Below are positions 1-6,200 of a stretch of 7,814 nt of DNA, in pieces (position 1 is the first letter of the stretch; each line of letters opens with the position of its first letter). A model generated the notes under the pieces. The model was given only the letters and a program-made list of their open reading frames with translations. It had not been told where the DNA came from and did no database searches. The DNA lies in contig WRJY01000226.1 in the NCBI GenBank assembly GCA_009778355.1, positions 1 through 7,814 on the forward strand, read 5' to 3'. A program made the position numbers and the translations under genes. Origin of the DNA: Desulfovibrionaceae bacterium (GTDB taxonomy: Bacteria > Pseudomonadota > Gammaproteobacteria > Burkholderiales > Burkholderiaceae_C).

Positions 1-31
1 AGGCAAGCCCATTATGGGTCGCTTTTTTGCC
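1..31 (+). terminator. Weak hairpin with T-run at window start, possible terminator of an upstream gene
   Basis: Bases 7-11 (GCCCA) can pair with 15-19 (TGGGT, one G-T pair) around a 3-base loop, and six T follow at 23-28. GGCAA at 2-6 can also pair with TTGCC at 27-31. The stem is short and three bases separate it from the T-run, so it is a poor match to a Rho-independent terminator. The upstream gene, if any, lies outside the window. Confidence 0.25.
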
Positions 32-161
32 GAAATTCAACGGGCTGCATGCCGTTCGTCGGCTCAAAACCGCCGCTCGTCGGATAGGGTGTGTATTCGC
101 CCGCGAAAGCTGCTCCAATGACCGTATGGAACCTGTACGCAACCCCCCTTCCGGCGAGTGC

Positions 162-713
162 ATGCGCTTTATGGCGCGCGGTTTCACCGCCGTTGAACTG
201 CTGGTGGTCATAGCCATCGTGGCAATCCTGCTCGCCTTGGCCCTGCCCAGTTTTCAGCCAATCATTGATCGCTGGCGCGTACGCCAGGCGGTGGAAGGCA
301 TGCAGTCCGTCATGTATTACGCGCGCTCCGAAGCCATCAAGCGCGGCGGCAACGTGGTGGCGGAAAAACTGAGCACCGACGTCAATGACAATAGCTGCGC
401 CGCCCCGGACGACTGGAGTTGCGGCTGGATCGTCTGCACCAGTACCAATAACAATTGCGGCACGGATTCGGTTACCTTGCAACGCTTTGACCCGATAGGC
501 GTCGATGTAAAAGGGTTGGGCGGCAGCGCGAACGCGGACATCCAGTTCAACCGCTGGGGACTGGCCGCCCAGGCCCAGTGGCTTGGATTCACCGTGTCGC
601 CCAAAGACAAGGGCATGACCGATCCCGCGACACGCGGCCTGTGCATGAGTTCGGCTGGCCGCATGCGCATCATTCCGATGGAGAGTGTTCCATGTTCCGA
701 TACCAACAACTAA
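162..713 (+). CDS. fimT: FimT/FimU (GspH-like) type IV minor prepilin
   Basis: A 183-residue minor pilin of the GspH/FimT family, expected in the inner membrane and then at the pilus tip. The leader MRFMARG ends in Gly7, followed by Phe at +1 and Glu at +5 (residue 12) and a hydrophobic helix to about residue 30, the standard PilD-processed class III signal. The C-terminal half fits the GspH fold: a Gly-Trp-Ile-Val strand at 88-91, Phe-Asn...Gly near 129-133, and Ser-Ala-Gly-Arg-Met-Arg at 164-169. That last stretch contains a GRxR motif, reported as a DNA-binding determinant in FimT. Six Cys (79, 87, 92, 99, 161, 178) suggest disulfides. ATG 162 was chosen because it gives a short leader; a weak GGCGAG lies at 153-158. 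ATG 171 (leader MARG) is also possible, and the frame is open back to 27. Its place as first gene before pilV matches fimU of P. aeruginosa; FimT and FimU cannot be separated by eye. Confidence 0.88.
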   Translation: MRFMARGFTAVELLVVIAIVAILLALALPSFQPIIDRWRVRQAVEGMQSVMYYARSEAIKRGGNVVAEKLSTDVNDNSCAAPDDWSCGWIVCTSTNNNCGTDSVTLQRFDPIGVDVKGLGGSANADIQFNRWGLAAQAQWLGFTVSPKDKGMTDPATRGLCMSSAGRMRIIPMESVPCSDTNN

Positions 714-1372
714 AACCCGCTTCCCCACGCCGCCAGCGCGGCATGACACTGCTCGAATCGCTGGCCGCTGTCGTCGTGGCCGCCTTGGGCATTCTGGGCA
801 TCGTGGGGGTGCAAATGCGCACCCTGACCGACACCCAGACCAGTGTGCGCCGCGCCCAAGCCATCCGGTTGATCGAAGACTTGGACGAGCGCATGAAAGC
901 CGCCCCCAGCGGGCTGGCCACCCTTGCAAACTACCAGAGTAACTGGTTGAATGGCACCCCGCCGGTGCCGCCCGCCACCGATTGCCAACTCACCCAGTGC
1001 GACCCTGCGCAACTGGCTCAATTCAACCTGTCCAACTGGATGAGGACGGTTCAGAACGTCCTGCCCAAGGGCGATGCCAATATCTTCCTGGCCCCTGGCG
1101 ACGTGGACACTGATCGCCGCCTGCTCGGCGTCATGATTAGCTGGCGCCAGAACGAGAGCTATACCGCCACCACCGCCTACCTGGACAACACCGACGCCAC
1201 CCTGGAACGCGACGGCACCGGCGTTTTTCAGCAAGGCTCCGGGGGAGGCGTCGTGTGCCCCCCAGACCGCACCTGCCACCTGCAATACATCTCCGCGACC
1301 AACCGCTGTACACCCGACTACAGCAGCAACCCCTCTGTAGCTCAGTATTACTGTCTGGATGGGGGCAACTGA
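692..1372 (+). CDS. pilV: Type IV pilus minor prepilin PilV
   Basis: A 226-residue PilV-type minor pilin, a predicted part of the pilus-initiating tip complex with PilW, PilX, FimU and PilE. The 17-residue basic leader ends RRQRG. The mature protein begins Met-Thr-Leu-Leu-Glu, so Glu5 is residue 22, and the hydrophobic helix runs to about residue 40. The segment after it (Gln-Met-Arg-Thr-Leu...Arg-Arg-Ala-Gln-Ala...Glu-Arg-Met) is highly typical of PilV. Six Cys occur at 98, 103, 189, 195, 206 and 221, four of them crowded in the last 38 residues. The start is fixed by GGAGAG at 680-685, six bases ahead of ATG, inside the fimT coding end; the two genes overlap by 22 bases, which favours translational coupling. 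The frame extends upstream to 578 but that part only shadows fimT. Confidence 0.93.
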   Translation: MFRYQQLKPASPRRQRGMTLLESLAAVVVAALGILGIVGVQMRTLTDTQTSVRRAQAIRLIEDLDERMKAAPSGLATLANYQSNWLNGTPPVPPATDCQLTQCDPAQLAQFNLSNWMRTVQNVLPKGDANIFLAPGDVDTDRRLLGVMISWRQNESYTATTAYLDNTDATLERDGTGVFQQGSGGGVVCPPDRTCHLQYISATNRCTPDYSSNPSVAQYYCLDGGN

Positions 1373-1374
1373 AA

Positions 1375-2337
1375 ATGCCGACAACAAGCATCACCCTCCC
1401 CGCCCGCGCCGCAAGCCGCGCCCGGCAAAAGATCGCTGCCCCGTGGCGCGTCCAGCGCGGCGTCACGCTGATCGAATTGATGGTGGGCTTGGCCCTCGGC
1501 CTGATTGTGGTGGCCGTCGCCGTGGCCGCGCTTCTGGTTTCGCACGGCATTTCCGGCACCGTCAGCGACGTCACCGGCATCCAGCAACAGTCCGCCTACG
1601 CCTTGCGCCTGCTCGGCGGCCAGTTGCGCCAAGCCGCCTCGCTGCGCCTGATCGCTTCCACGACAGCGGTCGCCACCGACCCAATGACGCCCGTCGCCTT
1701 TATCATCAAGGACGGCTCAAATCCCGCCGCTCCTTATTACCTCGACACCACCACCTCCACCGGCCAGGCTGTTCTCTTGAGCGGCACGGACGGCGCCGGC
1801 ACGGCCCCCGACACGCTGACCGTCGGCTTTGCCCGCGACCAGCTCAGCGTCTTCGTCCCCCCAAGCACCTACAACCCCGCCACGATCGCGGTCAACTGCG
1901 TTGGCGCGCCTCTCGATACCCCCGCAAACGCGGCCATCGCGGCGGTGCAAAGCGTCTTTTCCGTCGATTCCACCAAGGCCGAATTGCAGTGCAGCGGCAA
2001 CGGCCAGCCGGTCCAGCCGGTCATTCAGAACGTGGCCAACTTCAAGGTGCGCTACTTGGTGCAAGACACCGCCACCACGCCGGGAACCCCGCAAATCCAG
2101 TACTTCAACGCCACGCAAGTGCCCAGCCAGCCTCGCGGCTGGGCGTCGGTTCAGGGCATCGAAGTGTGCCTGGTGCTTTACGGCAATGAGGCCATCGACA
2201 TGCCCGCGGGCAGCAAATACACCGACTGCGACGGCTCCCCCGTGGACATGACCACCCTGACGGATTCGGCCCGGCGCAACCACATTCACCTGGTCTTTCG
2301 CAACGTATTCCAACTGCGCAGCATGGGGGTCATGTGA
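1375..2337 (+). CDS. pilW: Type IV pilus minor prepilin PilW
   Basis: A 320-residue PilW-family minor pilin, expected to join PilV and PilX in the tip complex that primes pilus assembly and carries PilY1. The leader is long and basic (29 residues, ending VQRG). It is followed by Val-Thr-Leu-Ile-Glu (Glu5 is residue 34) and the conserved Leu-Met-Val-Gly-Leu-Ala-Leu-Gly helix. Family marks further on are Gln-Gln-Ser-Ala-Tyr-Ala-Leu-Arg at 71-78, Gly-Trp-Ala-Ser-Val-Gln-Gly-Ile-Glu-Val-Cys at 255-265, and a C-terminal Val-Phe-Gln-Leu-Arg strand at 311-315. Cys are at 175, 206, 265 and 285. ATG 1375 follows the pilV stop by two bases, with a G-rich stretch (1361-1365) as a weak ribosome binding site, so it probably depends on coupling to pilV. 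The open frame reaches back to 1255 but that part overlaps pilV and was left out. Confidence 0.93.
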   Translation: MPTTSITLPARAASRARQKIAAPWRVQRGVTLIELMVGLALGLIVVAVAVAALLVSHGISGTVSDVTGIQQQSAYALRLLGGQLRQAASLRLIASTTAVATDPMTPVAFIIKDGSNPAAPYYLDTTTSTGQAVLLSGTDGAGTAPDTLTVGFARDQLSVFVPPSTYNPATIAVNCVGAPLDTPANAAIAAVQSVFSVDSTKAELQCSGNGQPVQPVIQNVANFKVRYLVQDTATTPGTPQIQYFNATQVPSQPRGWASVQGIEVCLVLYGNEAIDMPAGSKYTDCDGSPVDMTTLTDSARRNHIHLVFRNVFQLRSMGVM

Positions 2338-3128
2338 AAAACAATCTCGTCATTGCCCGCCCGTCCGCCCGCGCGTTCGCGCGCCGGCCTGCCCGCCAGC
2401 GCGGGGTGGCGCTGTTCATCGTGCTGGTGCTCGTCATGTTGTCCATGCTGCTGGCGGTATGGGCCTCGCGCAGCTCGCTGTTCAGCGAAATGGTGGTCGG
2501 CAACGACGCAGACTACCAACGCGCCTTCGAGGCCGCCCAGGCGCTGGAGCAAGACGCCAAGCTCGACATCCTCGGCCAAAGGGCCGATGGCAGGGACTGC
2601 TCCAGCACGGCCTGCCGCGAAACGACCGCCAACGCCAAAATCCCGCAGCAACCCCCGGATGTCATTTCCCTGATCATCCATCTTGCCGACACAAACACCG
2701 ACACCCAATGCGACGCCGCCCTGTGCGTCAGGCGCGCGGGCCGGCAAGACTTCTGGAACAACAACGGCTCCTTCGCCACCGACCCCACCGTTGGCGAAGC
2801 CTCTCTGCCGGATATGCAAGCCGTCGGCGCGCGCTATGGCCAGTACACGGGCGCGGGCATAGGCAGCACCGCCTCGCCCATCAACCCCATCCTCACGGAC
2901 CGCACAGATGGTCAAGGCGGCTGGTACTGGATCGAAGTGCTGCCCTATGACCCCAGCAGCCAGACCAAGGGCCTTTGTACCGACTGTGACGGCAGCTCGG
3001 CCGAATCCCTGGGGCTTGTCCTCATGCCCAACGTGGTGTACCGCATTACCTCCATCGCCTACGGCCGCAAGGCCGGCACCCGGGTGGTGTTGCAGTCCAC
3101 CTTCGTCAAGCGAAGGAAACAGGATTGA
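2334..3128 (+). CDS. pilX: Type IV pilus minor prepilin PilX (GTG start)
   Basis: A 264-residue PilX-family minor pilin. The Arg-rich leader is 24 residues and ends ARQRG. The mature N terminus is Val-Ala-Leu-Phe-Ile, so +5 is Ile, not Glu. Absence of Glu5 is seen in some PilX and in the tip pseudopilin GspK. The hydrophobic helix covers about 25-45, then comes the PilX_N-type Glu-Met-Val-Val-Gly-Asn and Ala-Phe-Glu-Ala-Ala-Gln-Ala (64-70). The C terminus has the usual Tyr-Arg-Ile-Thr...Val-Val-Leu-Gln-Ser strand pair (236-255). All six Cys form close pairs: 89/94, 126/131 and 215/218. GTG at 2334 overlaps the pilW stop (GTGA). No other in-frame start would keep a leader, so it is well fixed, and translation is likely coupled to pilW. 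Confidence 0.92.
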   Translation: MKNNLVIARPSARAFARRPARQRGVALFIVLVLVMLSMLLAVWASRSSLFSEMVVGNDADYQRAFEAAQALEQDAKLDILGQRADGRDCSSTACRETTANAKIPQQPPDVISLIIHLADTNTDTQCDAALCVRRAGRQDFWNNNGSFATDPTVGEASLPDMQAVGARYGQYTGAGIGSTASPINPILTDRTDGQGGWYWIEVLPYDPSSQTKGLCTDCDGSSAESLGLVLMPNVVYRITSIAYGRKAGTRVVLQSTFVKRRKQD

Positions 3129-3194
3129 TTCCGCTCTTGAAGCAAAAGCCCCCGCAAGCCAGAAACCCATTTATTTGCAACCCCATTGCCGCCC

Positions 3195-3201
3195 AGAGGA
3201 G
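3195..3201 (+). promoter_or_regulatory. Strong ribosome binding site of pilY1
   Basis: AGAGGAG lies six bases before ATG 3208. It is the best Shine-Dalgarno match in the cluster and decides the pilY1 start against the in-frame codons upstream, which lie within pilX. The 79-base gap before pilY1 (3129-3207) shows no clear promoter or terminator. Confidence 0.8.
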
Positions 3202-3207
3202 TTCATC

Positions 3208-6200
3208 ATGAACGTTACACATGCCCCCCAGGCCGCCAAGCCCCATTTCCGCAAAAGCCTGCTGGCCCTGGCCGCCAGCGCCGCCCTGCTGCCGCAAGCC
3301 GCCCTGGCGCTCGACCTGACCCAGGCACCCCCTGCCACGGTACAACCCTACGTGGCACCCAACGTCATTTTGTCGCTGGATGATTCGAACAGCATGACCG
3401 GCAAGGATATCCCTGGGTCCACCTTGTCGCGCTCGGATCTGCTCAAGCAAGCCGTCATCGAGGTATTCAGCGACACCACCCTGTTGCCCGATGGAAAAAT
3501 CCGGTTGGCATGGCAAACCATAAACGGCAATGGCCCTTACGCCTGGAATTACACATGCACCGTGCCGCTGGATGCATCTGATGCCGCCAAACAGCCTAAC
3601 CAGAAACCGAACATACTGCGCGTGCTCGAGGGCGCCCCCGGCACGGCAGGCAGCCGCGACACCAGCACCAGCCGCGGCAGATTCCTGAACTGCATGGATC
3701 ACTGGCAGGCGCCCGGTAACACGCCAACGCACAAAATGCCCGTTGGTGTTTACCAGTACATGACTGCCGACCTCAATCCGAACGGCCCTTGGGCCACCTA
3801 TCCCGGCGACAGCTCCAAGCCCGTGGAATATTTGGCCTGTCGCCGCAACTACCATATTTTCATGACCGACGGGGGCTGGAACAATGCGCCTATCAACGTG
3901 CCCCCAGACCCCGGCACCCCTGTTCTTCCGCCCACCACCAATCCCGCCAACTACGACGGCAACCCGCATAACCTGCCCGATGGCACACTCTACAGCATAA
4001 CCGACCCCGACACCCAGATTTATCGCGATCTCGAACCCAGTTCGACCTGCGCCACCTACAACACCATGACCCCCAACTTGAATGGCGGCAACATCGCGCC
4101 GGGGTACGGCGGTGTAGTCACATGCATGTCCACGATTGCCGACTGGTCTTTCTTCCTTTGGGCCACCCAGTTGCAAGATCCAACCTATCTGGACCAAGTC
4201 AAGCAGCCCGGCAACATAGCGGTACAGCCTTCAAGCGATTATCTGGCGGCGCCGGATTCCGAAACCTTCATCGACTGGAAGACGACCCGCCAAGGCACCA
4301 TCAATAACAAATACTGGAACCCGCGCTACGACCCGGCCACTTGGCCGCACGTGCAGACTTACACCATCGGTTTCAGTACCGAAGCCGTTCCTCCTGGAAA
4401 CTTCCAGAACAACGCTAATCACACCTACATCGGGCCAGTGGCGGCGCCGACAACAGGCGTGGTGCCCTACGGCTATGACGGCGACTTTGCCGAATATGTC
4501 AGAGGCGACTATGGCTGGCACGTCATGGGAAGTGACGGCGTCGTCGGCTCCTCCTACTACAGCTACTACGGTGCCAACCTCCACATTCTTGACCAAAGCC
4601 AGAGAGGCTTGGATTTGTGGCATGCCGCCATCAATGGCCGGGGCAAGTTCTATTCGGTGAACAAAAGCGATGACATGAAAAAGGCGTTCCTGGACATCAT
4701 CGGCAACATCATCACCGCCAACGAGCCGAGCATCAGCACCATGGCCGCCAGCGGCTTCAGCACCTCGCGCGTCGACGTAAACACCTTCATCGCCGGCTAC
4801 GAACCCACCCAGAGCTGGGCGGGCTATGTGAAGTCCACGCTCATCAAAAACGACGGCACCACGCCAGACAACCCGAATTGGGGCGGGCAGACCACGGCGC
4901 AAAAACTGACCGGCGTGGACCCCGCCACGCGGACCGTGCTCTCCTGGAGCAACACATATACCGGAGGCGGCGGGAACCACGATGGATTCACGGGCGGCGT
5001 GAATTTCACCTACGCCAACCTGAGCGCCGCGCAGAAGGCTCTGTTCGACGCCGGCGACGGCAATGGCGCGCAGCGAATCAATTACCTGCGCGGCGACCGC
5101 GCCAACGAAGCGCCCGCCGGCCTCTCCTTCCGCGCCCGCACAAGCGTCCAGGGCGACATCGTCAACTCAAGCGTGTGGTACACGGGCGCGCCCGCCAGCG
5201 CCTATGCGATGCCCGGTTACGCCGATTTCGTCCGCCATCACCAGCGCGCTCCCATGATCTACGTGGGCGGCAACGACGGCATGCTGCACGGTTTTGCCGC
5301 CGGCGACGGCACTGAAAAAATCACCTACGTGCCCAAGGGCGTGATGAGCACCCTGAACCTGCTCACCGACCCCGCCTACGGCCAAGCCATCGGCCACCGC
5401 TATTTCGTGGACGGCTCGCCCATGACTGGCGACGCAAACTTCGATGGCGGGCATGCCGACAGCTACACCGCCGCCACCTCCGATTGGCGCACCGTGCTGG
5501 TCGGCACCCTGGGCGCGGGCGGCAGGGGGTTCTTTGTGCTGGACGTGACCGATCCGTCCAGCTTCAACGCAGGCAACGCCAGCACCTTGGTCATAGCCGA
5601 CCACACCCGCGGCAACGACGAAACGCAAATCTCCACCTGCGGTGCCCTGTCAGGTTCCGAACTGACCGCCTGCAACACCGCCTGGACCGCGGAAGCAGAC
5701 TTGGGCAACATCACCGCGGCGCCGGTGCTTGACGACACGGACGGCCTGCGTGCCACCCAGATCGCGCTGATGAACAACAATCACTGGGCCGTGGTGCTGG
5801 GCAACGGCTACAACAGCATAAACAAGCGGCCAGTGCTGGTGATCCAGTTCCTGGATGGCACGGCGGGGTCGAACGGGAACCTGATGATGATTCCCGCCAC
5901 GGACGCCCTCCCCGGCGTCGGCAACGCCAACGACAACGGCTTGGGAGCGCCGCGCCTGGTGGACATCAACGGCGACGGCCGGGTGGACGTGGCCTATGCC
6001 GGCGACAACCTGGGCAATCTGTGGAAGTTCGACCTGACCAGCAGCAACCCAACCGAGTGGGGGGTGGCCTTTGGCGGCCGCGACAACCCGCTCTTTACCG
6101 CCACGGGGCCAGCCAGCCCCGCCGTGGGTGCGCCGCGCGACAAGCCCCAGCCCATCAGCGCCCCGCCCACCACGCGGCCCAACGACCGCAAGATGGTCAC

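Noticed and set aside
27..161. N-terminal extension of fimT from ATG 27
   Set aside because: It would put 52 residues before the prepilin cleavage site without a ribosome binding site; a 7-residue leader from ATG 162 is far more usual.
12..929. Minus-strand open frame (305 codons) across fimT and pilV
   Set aside because: It covers two clear prepilin genes on the other strand and shows no family motif. Its end in the leader region looked briefly like antisense of an RNA gene, but no cloverleaf could be drawn.
2908..3207. N-terminal extension of pilY1 by 100 codons
   Set aside because: It overlaps pilX in another frame and would bury the signal peptide. The strong site at 3195-3201 sets the start at 3208.
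3129..3207. Promoter between pilX and pilY1
   Set aside because: TTGAAG at 3137-3142 has no -10 box at a suitable distance, so nothing supports an internal promoter.
3106..4197. Minus-strand open frame (363 codons) opposite the N-terminal part of pilY1
   Set aside because: Composition is that of an antisense shadow, and no start signal or domain is seen.
5436..5462. Third calcium loop in PilY1 around Asp-Ala-Asn-Phe-Asp-Gly
   Set aside because: The acidic residue falls at position 10 instead of 9, so it does not fit DxNxDGxxD; at best it is a degenerate loop.
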